The position numbers and the translations under genes were made by a program. The notes beneath the pieces were generated by a model, which was not told the DNA's origin, ran no database searches, and saw nothing but the letters and a program-made list of their open reading frames with translations. 11,413 bases of DNA, from assembly GCA_937901255.1 (NCBI GenBank), contig CALCHN010000033.1, forward strand, positions 1 to 11,413, given 5' to 3'. The stretch comes from an uncultured Flavobacteriales bacterium. Lineage in GTDB: Bacteria; Bacteroidota; Bacteroidia; Flavobacteriales_E; Vicingaceae. Below, in pieces: positions 1 through 7,700 of the stretch (position 1 is the first letter of the stretch; every line of letters begins with the position of its first letter).

Positions 1-52
1 CGCGACCCCCTGCGTGACAGGCAGGTATTCTAACCAACTGAACTACCGGACC
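1..52 (-). tRNA. tRNA-Asp (anticodon GTC), 3' part cut off by the window edge
   Basis: Read on the minus strand from base 52, the sequence begins GGTCCGG (5' acceptor strand), then TA, a D-arm with AGTTGG and TTAGAA, and the anticodon stem CCTGC/GCAGG closing the 7-base loop CTGTCAC. The anticodon GTC lies at bases 16-18 and reads aspartate codons. The variable region and the start of the T-arm are present, while the rest of the T-arm and the 3' acceptor strand lie beyond base 1. The gene appears intact as far as it can be seen. Its nearest credible promoter is at 309-339, so a transcript would first cross the broken tRNA-Asp copy at 87-205. Confidence 0.95.
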
Positions 53-71
53 AATTACTATAGTAGTAATT
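53..71. repeat. Perfect 8-bp inverted repeat abutting the tRNA-Asp 5' end
   Basis: AATTACTA (53-60) and TAGTAATT (64-71) form a perfect 8-bp stem with a 3-base loop directly upstream of the mature tRNA 5' end. The relic copy has a counterpart at 206-222 (TTTACT, then AGTAAA), and both hairpins are followed by a similar TTTATTT stretch. The duplication that produced the two tRNA copies therefore seems to have included roughly 25 bases of 5' flank. A hairpin touching the RNase P cleavage site might affect processing of the 5' end, but that is inference. Confidence 0.5.
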
Positions 72-86
72 TATTTCAATCATTTT

Positions 87-205
87 GGCAGGTATTCTAA
101 TCCCGAAAAAATAAAAATCTATGATTTTTTCTTTTTTCGAGGACTCACGTAAAATTAAAGAAATTATAAATTTCTATTTTACGGAGCCAACTGAACTACC
201 GGACC
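87..205 (-). pseudogene. Broken tRNA-Asp copy split by a hairpin insert
   Basis: Bases 187-205 repeat exactly the first 19 bases of the neighbouring tRNA-Asp (34-52). Bases 87-100 repeat exactly its next 14 bases (20-33). In the intact gene the two pieces touch, whereas here 86 extra bases (101-186) separate them inside the D-loop, just after the GG pair. Identity ends after the first base of the anticodon loop, so the anticodon, T-arm and 3' acceptor strand are missing and the copy cannot make a functional tRNA. It lies between the promoter at 309-339 and the intact gene, in the same orientation, so it should be transcribed as a leader. It may be a decayed tandem duplicate. A role as a processing leader cannot be excluded. 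Confidence 0.8.
101..186. repeat. 86-bp AT-rich double-hairpin insert in the tRNA-Asp relic
   Basis: Two inverted repeats lie side by side. Bases 101-119 pair with 123-143 around a 3-base loop, with a few mismatches: A/T tracts capped by TCCCGA and TCGAGGA. Bases 148-155 (CGTAAAAT) pair with 176-183, and 159-165 (AGAAATT) with 169-175, leaving a 3-base bulge and a 3-base loop. The segment fits exactly between two tRNA-Asp-identical pieces. It has no ORF and no clear target-site duplication. The stems resemble terminator hairpins, but neither is followed by a separate T-run on either strand. It may be a small non-coding mobile repeat or a rearranged terminator; the sequence alone does not decide. 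Confidence 0.7.
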
Positions 206-308
206 TTTACTATTAAAGTAAATTTATTTTCTCTCTTAAATTAAAAAATGTTTTCAAAAAAAGAGAAGAACGTTTTGATCTCTAAAAAATATCTCCCTTT
301 GAGGGCTG

Positions 309-339
309 CAAATATACTTCAATTTTTAAATCTGCAAAA
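309..339 (-). promoter_or_regulatory. Bacteroidota-type promoter for the tRNA-Asp transcript
   Basis: On the minus strand TTTTG (339-335) is followed after 18 bases by TATATTTG (316-309). This fits the known Bacteroidota/Flavobacterium consensus of TTG or TTTG, then TAnnTTTG with a gap of about 17-23. Transcription would begin near base 302 and run through the broken tRNA copy into tRNA-Asp. The promoter starts only 17 bases past the DUF58 stop codon, so the tRNA can be expressed independently of that gene. Confidence 0.7.
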
Positions 340-355
340 GATTTCAAAAAAAAAA

Positions 356-1279
356 TTACATCATTTTTGCTCTTTTTATTAAATAACTTTGAAGGATAGA
401 ATTAAATCCTTGATTTACATCTGCTTCAACAAACTCAATTCCGAACTGCAAACATTTTAATTTAAGCATTTTTTTTCTTTTTTGCATATTTTCAATGTAA
501 TTTTTCTTCACATCGTTAGGATGAACCTTAATTTCTTCGCCAGTTTCTAGGTCGATGAACTGATAAGGACGATTTTCAAACTCAAAATCTAGCTCTAATT
601 TTTTATCGTAAGTATGAAAAAGAATTACTTCGTGCTTGTTGTATTTTAAATGTTGTAAAGCAGCAAATAATTGTTCATCATCGTCAACGTTTTCCATCAT
701 ATCGCTAAAAATAATCATTAACGAGCGTTTATGAACCGTTTCTGCAATGGTATGCAACGCATTTATGGATGATGTTTTGGTATTTTTTTTTGGAGAGTTA
801 ATTAAACTTTCTAACTCATTAATAAGGTATTTATGGTGTACACTGCTTGATTTGGTGGGCGAATGAACATCTAACTTATCCGAAAAAATACTTAAGCCAA
901 CTGCATCTCGTTGTTTTTTTAGCAAATTCATAATTGCAGCCGCAGCATAAACAGAAAATTTAATTTTATTGAATTTTTCCGCATTAAAATCTATTTCTGG
1001 AAAATACATGGAAGAAGAGGCATCTATAATAAGCTGGCATCTTAAATTGGTTTCTTCTTCATATCTTTTAATAAAGAGTTTTTCGGTTCTACCATATAAT
1101 TTCCAATCGATATGTTTTGTTGACTCTCCAGTATTGTAAAGCCTATGTTCGGCAAATTCAACAGAAAAACCATGAAAAGGACTTTTGTGTAAACCCGTAA
1201 TAAAACCTTCTACCACTTGTTTGGCTATAAGTTCCAATTTAGAGTAATAATGGATTTGCTGAAGGTCTATTTGATGCAT
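356..1279 (-). CDS. DUF58 (VWA-like) domain protein
   Basis: A 307-residue soluble protein with no membrane segment or signal peptide. The DUF58 signature is clear: IDWK at 57-60, RTEKLFIKRYEEE at 64-76, then DASSS at 86-90, which is the DxSxS metal-binding (MIDAS) motif of von Willebrand A folds. A later FSD at 191-193 follows a hydrophobic strand and fits another conserved Asp of the fold. In Bacteroidota such proteins are usually encoded beside a MoxR-type AAA+ ATPase and BatA/BatB-like proteins, and are thought to act with them in protein assembly or stress tolerance. Here neither neighbour is visible: the upstream gene is divergent and the tRNA region lies downstream. A MoxR partner beyond base 1 on this strand is possible but would be separated by the tRNA. 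The ATG at 1279 is the first start in frame. The biochemical role is not known. Confidence 0.9.
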   Translation of the reverse strand: MHQIDLQQIHYYSKLELIAKQVVEGFITGLHKSPFHGFSVEFAEHRLYNTGESTKHIDWKLYGRTEKLFIKRYEEETNLRCQLIIDASSSMYFPEIDFNAEKFNKIKFSVYAAAAIMNLLKKQRDAVGLSIFSDKLDVHSPTKSSSVHHKYLINELESLINSPKKNTKTSSINALHTIAETVHKRSLMIIFSDMMENVDDDEQLFAALQHLKYNKHEVILFHTYDKKLELDFEFENRPYQFIDLETGEEIKVHPNDVKKNYIENMQKRKKMLKLKCLQFGIEFVEADVNQGFNSILQSYLIKRAKMM

Positions 1280-1372
1280 TTTTTATTAATTGAAGAATGT
1301 TAATAATCAAGAAATCTAAATTAAGACTGTTTGAATAAACTTTACTACTTTTCGGATTATTTTTTCAAAATT

Positions 1373-3169
1373 ATGTTAGCACCAATAGATTGGATAATTG
1401 TAGGATTGTTTTTATCACTTAGTCTTTATATAGGAATAAAGTTTAAAGGCAAATCGAGTGGTTCATTAACAGATTTTTTTCTTGCCGGAAGAAATTTGCC
1501 TTGGTATGTAGCCGGAATTTCTATGGTTGCTACTACGTTTGCAGCAGATACACCTTTGTGGGTAGCAGAAGTAATTAGGCAAAATGGAGTTTCTGGTAAC
1601 TGGCTTTGGTGGAACATGTTAATAGGAGGGATGCTAACTACTTTCTTTTTTGCAAAATTATGGCGTAAAGCCAATGTACTTACAGAGTTAGAATTTATAG
1701 AACTTCGTTATTCAGGAAAAACAGCTAAACTGTTTAGGAACTTTAAAGCTTTTTATTTAGGTGTTTTTTTTAATTGTATTGTAATAGGATGGGTAAATGC
1801 AGCCATGCTTAAAATATTAATGTTGTTCTTAAATATAGACTACCAAACAGCTTTTATCATTATAAGTATATTATTGGTGTTTGTAGCTATTTATTCCTCA
1901 CTTTCTGGATTACTTGGAGTTGCTATTACAGATGCGGTTCAGTTTATATTGGCAATGGCAGGGTGTATTATTTTATCCATTATTATGTTGAATTCTGATG
2001 AAGTAGGAGGTATGACAGGTCTGCAAGAAAAACTCCCGGCATGGCGTTTTGATTTTTTTCCTACCATAGGTGATAATGTGAGTAGTAGTATTGGAACTTT
2101 TGGGTTGACCATTGGAGCTTTCTTGTCCTTTGTAGCCGTGCAATGGTGGGCAAGTTGGTATCCTGGCAATGAACCGGGAGGAGGGGGGTATATTTCTCAA
2201 CGAATGATGAGTACAAAAAATGAGAAAAGTGCTGTATTGGCTACCTTGTTTTTCCAAATAGCTCACTATGCACTTCGTCCTTGGCCTTGGATAATTGTTG
2301 GACTTTGTGCGTTGGTAGTCTATCCAGAACTTACACAAGAAAATGCAGGAAATGGTTTTGTAATGGCAATGAGAGATTATATGCCAACTGGTTTAAGAGG
2401 ATTAATATTTACTGCTTTCTTAGGAGCTTATATGAGTACCATCTCAACACAATTAAACTGGGGAGCAAGTTATCTTACCAACGATTTGTATAAAAGGCAA
2501 CTAGAAGAAAATAAAAAAGAGGTTGACCAACAAAAAATGGTGAAAGTGGGGCGTATTTTCACGCTTATGATAATGGTGATAGCATTAATTATTACCTCTT
2601 TTATAGAAACCATAGATGGAGCAGCAAGATTTTTAATAGCTTCATCGGCAGGATTGGGAGCAGTTTTAATTTTAAGATGGTATTGGAGCAGAATAAATAT
2701 ATGGAGTGAAATAAGTGCTACTTTAGCTCCTATATTAGGTTATTCATTAGCTAAATTTTTAATTGCACCGTTGTTTGAAAGGTCTTGTAATGCAGGCAAT
2801 CCATTTATTGATAATGAAGGAATATTGTTGTTTACCACTGTTTTTACTACTATTATTTGGATAATGGTAACTTTTTTAACACCAAAAGAAGAAGAGGCTA
2901 CTTTAAAAAAGTTTTATTTACAAGTAAAACCTCAAGGAGCGTGGAATACTGTTAGAGAAAAACTGGGAATGCCAAAAGAAAAATCTCAACTACCTATATT
3001 GTTTTTATGTTGGATAAGTGCGGTAATTTTAACTTATTCTACCTTATTTTTTATAGGTAAATTGATTTTTCAGGAATATTTTATGGCAATGATATATTTT
3101 ATTGTTGCTGTAATTTTTGGAATTTTACTGAGGTATTTATTCATTCATAGCAAAATATTTAACGATTAA
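1373..3169 (+). CDS. Sodium:solute symporter family protein (SSS/SLC5)
   Basis: An inner-membrane secondary transporter, 598 residues from the preferred ATG. Many hydrophobic segments run through the whole length, consistent with 13 or more helices of the LeuT-like SSS fold. Family hallmarks are DFFLAGRNLPWYVAGIS (34-50) leading into an alanine/threonine-rich helix, and YSSLSGLLGVAITDAVQF (174-191), the conserved SSS stretch with the TDxxQ motif. A distinctive WWASWYPGNEPGGGG (258-272) suggests an uncharacterised bacterial SLC5 subgroup rather than the proline, glucose or pantothenate transporters. By family it would use a sodium gradient to import a small solute; the substrate cannot be read from the sequence. 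A longer frame opens at TTG 1331, but its extra 14 residues are not typical and the ATG follows an A/T-rich leader. The gene is divergent from the DUF58 gene, and no enzyme gene nearby hints at the substrate. Confidence 0.9.
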   Translation: MLAPIDWIIVGLFLSLSLYIGIKFKGKSSGSLTDFFLAGRNLPWYVAGISMVATTFAADTPLWVAEVIRQNGVSGNWLWWNMLIGGMLTTFFFAKLWRKANVLTELEFIELRYSGKTAKLFRNFKAFYLGVFFNCIVIGWVNAAMLKILMLFLNIDYQTAFIIISILLVFVAIYSSLSGLLGVAITDAVQFILAMAGCIILSIIMLNSDEVGGMTGLQEKLPAWRFDFFPTIGDNVSSSIGTFGLTIGAFLSFVAVQWWASWYPGNEPGGGGYISQRMMSTKNEKSAVLATLFFQIAHYALRPWPWIIVGLCALVVYPELTQENAGNGFVMAMRDYMPTGLRGLIFTAFLGAYMSTISTQLNWGASYLTNDLYKRQLEENKKEVDQQKMVKVGRIFTLMIMVIALIITSFIETIDGAARFLIASSAGLGAVLILRWYWSRINIWSEISATLAPILGYSLAKFLIAPLFERSCNAGNPFIDNEGILLFTTVFTTIIWIMVTFLTPKEEEATLKKFYLQVKPQGAWNTVREKLGMPKEKSQLPILFLCWISAVILTYSTLFFIGKLIFQEYFMAMIYFIVAVIFGILLRYLFIHSKIFND

Positions 3170-3223
3170 CAATGATTTTTAAATACATATGAAATAATAT
3201 TTTTTACTATTAAAGATTTTTTG

Positions 3224-3231
3224 TTTATTTG
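3224..3231 (+). promoter_or_regulatory. Possible -7 box upstream of the lipoprotein gene
   Basis: TTTATTTG differs by one base from the Bacteroidota -7 consensus TAnnTTTG and ends 31 bases before the lipoprotein ATG at 3263, a reasonable leader length. No good upstream TTG element is seen at the expected distance, so the call is weak. A promoter is expected somewhere in the 93-base gap after the symporter. Confidence 0.3.
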
Positions 3232-3262
3232 CATCTATAGAAAAATTTCTAAAACAATAAAA

Positions 3263-4168
3263 ATGACAACACGTTTCAATTTAAAGAACCAAGCATTATT
3301 ACTATCTCTTGCAGCATTTTTTGCTGTTAGTTGTGGAGATGATCAACCAAAAGACGACTCAACTGAAACAGTAGAGGTAGAAGAAAAAAACACTAGCAAC
3401 ACCCAATTATTAGAATTGGATGGTAAAGTTTTTAGTATTCCTTCTCCAATTCAAACAGCTTACCTTATAAAAGGTGCGGGAGTAACTTACAATAAAGATA
3501 TTTTAAATGTGCCATCTAAGGTTACGGGTTACTCAACTAACTTTAAAAAAGCGGTTAACTTAGGAATTTATGGAGCAGATTTAGGATATGTAACACTTTA
3601 CGACCAAACTCAAGATGCCATTTCTTTTCTTACTGCAGTTAAAACCTTAGGAGACGATTTAGGGGTTAGCAGTGCTTTTGATATGGAATTAGTAGAACGT
3701 TTTGAAAAAAATATCGGCAACCAAGATTCAGTACTTTCTTTGGTTTCTGAAGCGTATAAATCTAGCGATAAGTATTTAAAAAATACCGACCAAAACCATA
3801 TTGGTGCATTAGTTCTTGCTGGTGGTTGGGTAGAAAGTTTATACTTTACTACTAACAGTGCAGAAATGACTTCTAATAAAGAAATTATTAATAGAGTAGG
3901 AGAGCAAAAAAATACAGTTTATAACCTAATTAAATTATTAACTCCTTATTACGATCAGCCTGAGTTTTCTACTTTGGTAGATGATTTAATGGAGTTGAAT
4001 GATATTTTTGAAAAAGTAGAAATAACCTATACCTTTGTAGAACCAACTGTTGATGTTGCTAACAAAACGACAACTATAAACAGTACTACAACCGTTAATA
4101 TTTCTCCTGAAGTATTGAAACAAATTACTGAGAAGATTGCTGAAATTAGAGCAGAGCTAATCAGTTAA
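3263..4168 (+). CDS. Conserved-looking lipoprotein of unknown function
   Basis: A 301-residue protein exported as a lipoprotein. The N-terminus has a basic/polar start, the hydrophobic run ALLLSLAAFFAV, and a lipobox AVSC placing the lipidated cysteine at residue 24. The mature end reads CGDDQPKDDSTE. In Bacteroidetes an acidic stretch right after the cysteine is associated with display on the cell surface, so an outer-membrane, surface-exposed location is plausible. The rest looks mainly helical, with a region around YGADLGYVTLYDQTQD and a later ALVLAGGWVESLYF that look like conserved cores. I recall similar proteins among uncharacterised Bacteroidota lipoproteins but know no assigned function. 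ATG 3263 is chosen over an in-frame TTG at 3221 because the latter adds 14 residues in front of a normal signal peptide. It is probably co-transcribed with the secreted protein gene 69 bases downstream. Confidence 0.85.
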   Translation: MTTRFNLKNQALLLSLAAFFAVSCGDDQPKDDSTETVEVEEKNTSNTQLLELDGKVFSIPSPIQTAYLIKGAGVTYNKDILNVPSKVTGYSTNFKKAVNLGIYGADLGYVTLYDQTQDAISFLTAVKTLGDDLGVSSAFDMELVERFEKNIGNQDSVLSLVSEAYKSSDKYLKNTDQNHIGALVLAGGWVESLYFTTNSAEMTSNKEIINRVGEQKNTVYNLIKLLTPYYDQPEFSTLVDDLMELNDIFEKVEITYTFVEPTVDVANKTTTINSTTTVNISPEVLKQITEKIAEIRAELIS

Positions 4169-4197
4169 TAAATTTTAAGTTAATAAAAAACGATATT

Positions 4198-4215
4198 AAA
4201 TGGGTAACACCATTT
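4198..4215 (+). other. Short hairpin in the gap between the two exported-protein genes
   Basis: AAATGG (4198-4203) and CCATTT (4210-4215) form a 6-bp stem with a 6-base loop, ending 22 bases before the next ATG. No T-run follows, so it is not a standard terminator. It could stabilise or tune the mRNA of the downstream gene, or be chance in AT-rich DNA. Confidence 0.3.
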
Positions 4216-4237
4216 CAACCATATAAAAACAACAAAA

Positions 4238-4666
4238 ATGAAAAAAGCAGGTTTCAAATTATTAGTAGTAGCAATTACCATTTTCTCTTTTAATTCAGTT
4301 TTTGCTCAATCTCCGTGCGATACTGTTGCCACTTTATGTGAAAACAACATCACTAAACAATATATTTCTGACGGACAAAACTACAGAGCACTTTTGTTAG
4401 ATGATGAAATTGCTGAATTCAACATGGTTCTTTATGGTGGTAGCACCTACAGATTTGCTGCTTGTAGCGGTTTTTCTGATGGAAATTTAATTTTTTCTGT
4501 TTATGATAGAGAAAGAAATTTAATTTTTACCAACAAAGAACATAGTAATGCTCCTTACTGGGATTTTAAAATTACTAATACCTTAGATTGCATTATTGAA
4601 GCTCAGTTAGATCCTAATGTATCAGCTTCTGGTTGTGCAGTTTTACTAGTTGGGTTTAAACAATAA
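4238..4666 (+). CDS. Small secreted protein with five cysteines, function unknown
   Basis: A 142-residue protein with a classical signal peptide: MKKAGFK, a hydrophobic core to about residue 20, and a likely cleavage after VFA at residue 23. The mature part of about 119 residues holds cysteines at 27, 34, 76, 118 and 133, so up to two disulfides are possible in the periplasm or outside. The pattern of short beta-like strands (GGSTYRFAAC, NLIFSVYD, YWDFKIT, CAVLLVGFK) suggests a small beta-sandwich, loosely like the PPC-type domains of secreted proteins; this is a weak structural guess. The ATG at 4238 follows an A-rich leader and starts the signal peptide directly. It follows the lipoprotein gene by 69 bases with no terminator or clear promoter between, and a strong terminator closes the unit. 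A shared envelope job for the two products is inferred from the arrangement only. Confidence 0.8.
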   Translation: MKKAGFKLLVVAITIFSFNSVFAQSPCDTVATLCENNITKQYISDGQNYRALLLDDEIAEFNMVLYGGSTYRFAACSGFSDGNLIFSVYDRERNLIFTNKEHSNAPYWDFKITNTLDCIIEAQLDPNVSASGCAVLLVGFKQ

Positions 4667-4686
4667 ATAAAATTTTCATAAAACTT

Positions 4687-4725
4687 AAAGGCATTGTTTG
4701 GATAAAAAATAATGCCTTTTTTTTT
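4687..4725 (+). terminator. Rho-independent terminator after the secreted protein gene
   Basis: AAAGGCATT (4687-4695) pairs perfectly with AATGCCTTT (4711-4719) around a 15-base A/T-rich loop, and the right arm runs into a T-tract reaching 4725. It begins 20 bases past the stop codon at 4666 and ends 12 bases before the next ATG, separating the exported-protein unit from the ABC transporter. Confidence 0.85.
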
Positions 4726-4737
4726 AAAAAATTATAG

Positions 4738-7700
4738 ATGAGCGAACGAATACTCAAGGCGTTAATGCAATTGTTTTCCATTGTATCTGAAGCTACAGAT
4801 ACATCTGAGAAAAGTAGAGCAATTGTAATTTCATTTTTAACTCAGCAACTTAACCAACAATTGGTTGAGGAGTATTTAGCTCTTTATGATAAATTTATTG
4901 AAGAAAAAACCCGAAAAGCAGATGGCTCTAAAAAACAAAAGAGAACTTCAGTAAATTCTGTAAAAATTCTTTTAATCTGTACTCAAATTAACGAAGAACT
5001 TGCTCAAAAGCAGAAAATTATTGTGCTTATTCGTTTGTTAGAATTTATTTATGCTAACAATAATCCATCAGAGCAAGAGCTAGAATTTGTTTCTACTGTT
5101 TCCGAAACGTTTAATATATCTAAAGAAGAACATCAGTTGTGTTTACAATTCATAAAAAACACCATTGAAGAACCAATAGACTCTCCAAACTTGTTGGTGG
5201 TAGATAATCACAAAGAAAATAAACTGCAAAAAAGTAAGCATATTTTTTCTGATGGGTTAGAAGGAGAGCTTAGAGTAATTAAAATTGAAAGTGTAAACTT
5301 ATTTTTTGTACGTTACTTTGGAAAAAGTGCACTTTACCTTAATGGAATTATTTTAAGAAAAGCTCAATCAAGCTTGTTAAACCAAGGTTCTTCTATAAGA
5401 AGTTCTAAAGTTCAACCTATCTATTATAGCGATATTATTACCAAGTTTTTTGATAATGATGATGCAGAAAGAATTGTATTTAGCGTACAAAATATTACCT
5501 ACAGGTTTAAAGGGGGTAATATGGGAATGCACCATTTCAGTTTTAATGAAGAGTCGGGGAGAATGGTAGGTATTATGGGAGCCAGTGGAGCAGGAAAATC
5601 TACCTTGCTCAACTTGTTAAATGGAACTTATGCACCTACCACCGGAAAAATTTGTATTAACAGCATAGACATACACAATGAACCTGAGAAAATTGAAGGG
5701 GTAATTGGATATGTTTCTCAAGATGATTTGTTAATTGAAGAATTAACTGTTTTTCAAAATTTATATTACAATGCTCGTTTATGTTTTGCCGATTTAGCTG
5801 AAGATAAATTGGTTAAAAAAGTGGCTGATGTATTAATGAGCATAGGGCTTTATGAAGCTAAAGACTTAAAAGTTGGTAGTCCGTTAGATAAAACCATTAG
5901 TGGTGGACAAAGAAAACGATTAAACATAGCATTAGAACTTATAAGAGAGCCATCTGTATTGTTTGTTGACGAACCAACTTCAGGATTATCTTCTAGAGAT
6001 TCTGAAAACATAATGGATTTGCTTAAAGAGTTAGCACTTAAAGGTAAATTAGTATTTGTGGTGATTCACCAACCATCATCAGACATCTTTAAAATGTTTG
6101 ATAACCTATTGATTTTAGATACTGGAGGATATCCAATTTATAATGGAAACCCTGTAGATGCAGTAATTTATTTTAAAGAGCAAGTACATCATGTAAATAG
6201 TAACGAAAGTGAGTGTATTACTTGTGGTAATGTAAATTCTGAGCAAATATTTAATATAATAGAGGCAAGAGTGGTAGATGAATACGGGCATGCTACCGAA
6301 AACAGAAAAATTACACCAAAAGAATGGTATAAAAAATACCAAGAACTGATAGAACCTAAAGAATTAGCGGAACAACCTAAAGAAATAGTATCAGCTCCAA
6401 AAATAAGTTTTAACATTCCTAATAAATGGAACCAGTTTAAGGTGTTTATTATTAGAGATGTACTTTCTAAGTTAACCAACCAACAATATTTAATGATTAA
6501 CTTTTTGGAAGCTCCTATTTTGGCTTTCATTTTAGCTTTTTTGGTTAGGTATTATAACACTGATAACAGTAATGAACTAGGTTATATTTTTAGAGAAAAT
6601 GAAAACCTTCCGGCATATATGTTTATGTCGGTAATTGTTGCCTTGTTTATAGGTTTAACAGTTAGTGCCGAAGAAATAATTAGAGATCAAAAAATAAGAA
6701 AAAGAGAGAAGTTCCTTAACTTAAGTAAATCGAGCTATTTGTTTTCTAAAATAACTATAATGTTTGTTATTTCAGCCATTCAAACTTTATCTTTTGTGTT
6801 AATAGGAAACTACATTTTAGGCATACAAGGAATGAATATAGCTTATTGGTCGGTACTTTTTACCACCGCTTGTTTTGCCAATATGATGGGTTTAAATATT
6901 TCAGCAAGTTTTAATTCTGCCGTAACCATTTATATTTTAATACCATTTTTAGTTATTCCTCAGCTTTTGTTAAGCGGTGTAATTGTAAAGTTTGATAAAT
7001 TGAATCCTGTAGTTACCAATCCAACTCACGTTCCTTTGGTAGGAGAGGTAATGGCATCTCGTTGGGCTTACGAAGCAATAGCGGTTCATCAATTTAAAGA
7101 AAATGAGTTTGAAGCTAAATTTTATGAGTTAGATAAAGACCTTAAACAAGCCGAATTTAAAAAGAACTTTTGGTTATCAAAATTGAAAGAAAAAATTAGC
7201 GGAGTAGAAAACAACCTTAATAATCCTGATAAAAAAGAATATGTAGAAGAAGCTTTGTTGTTGTTGAGGAATGAAATCACTAAAGAAAATGCTAATAATT
7301 CTTCAGTTCAATTTAAATTGGTAGATAAGCTTTTTCCAGACAAAATTGATGCGTCAATTATTAAAGAAACGAACAATTATATAAATGAATTGAATGGTTA
7401 TTTTTTAGATATATTTAAAAAAGCCAACAAAAAGAAAGATGCCTTAGCTACTAAGCTAAATGCAGATTCTACTTCAAAAGCATTGTTTATAGAAATGAAA
7501 AATGGATATACCAACGATGCCTTATCTGATTTTGTTAAAAATAAAAACGAGCTGAATAGAATTTTAGAATTTGAAGGTAATTTATATCAAAAAATAGACC
7601 CTGTGTATTTAGAACCAGATGGAGTTAGAGCTCATTTTTATGCTCCTGTAAAAAAGATTTTCGGATTAAAAATGGATACTTTTTGGTACAACATCATTGT

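Noticed and set aside
101..183. CRISPR-like or rho-independent terminator array
   Set aside because: The two hairpins differ in sequence, no spacer pattern exists, and neither is followed by a separate T-run.
87..205. Attachment site of an integrated element at tRNA-Asp
   Set aside because: Att duplications normally carry the tRNA 3' end. Here the 5' half is duplicated, and no integrase or foreign gene set lies beside it in the window.
1331..1372. Upstream TTG start for the symporter, adding 14 residues
   Set aside because: ATG 1373 gives a normal SSS N-terminus. The extra residues look like read-through of leader sequence, and a near-consensus -7 sequence (1346-1353) even lies inside them.
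3221..3262. TTG start for the lipoprotein
   Set aside because: It overlaps the possible promoter and places 14 extra residues before a complete lipoprotein signal peptide beginning at ATG 3263.
6115..6530. Two minus-strand frames inside the ABC transporter gene
   Set aside because: They lie wholly within a gene with unbroken family motifs on the other strand and show no motif of their own.
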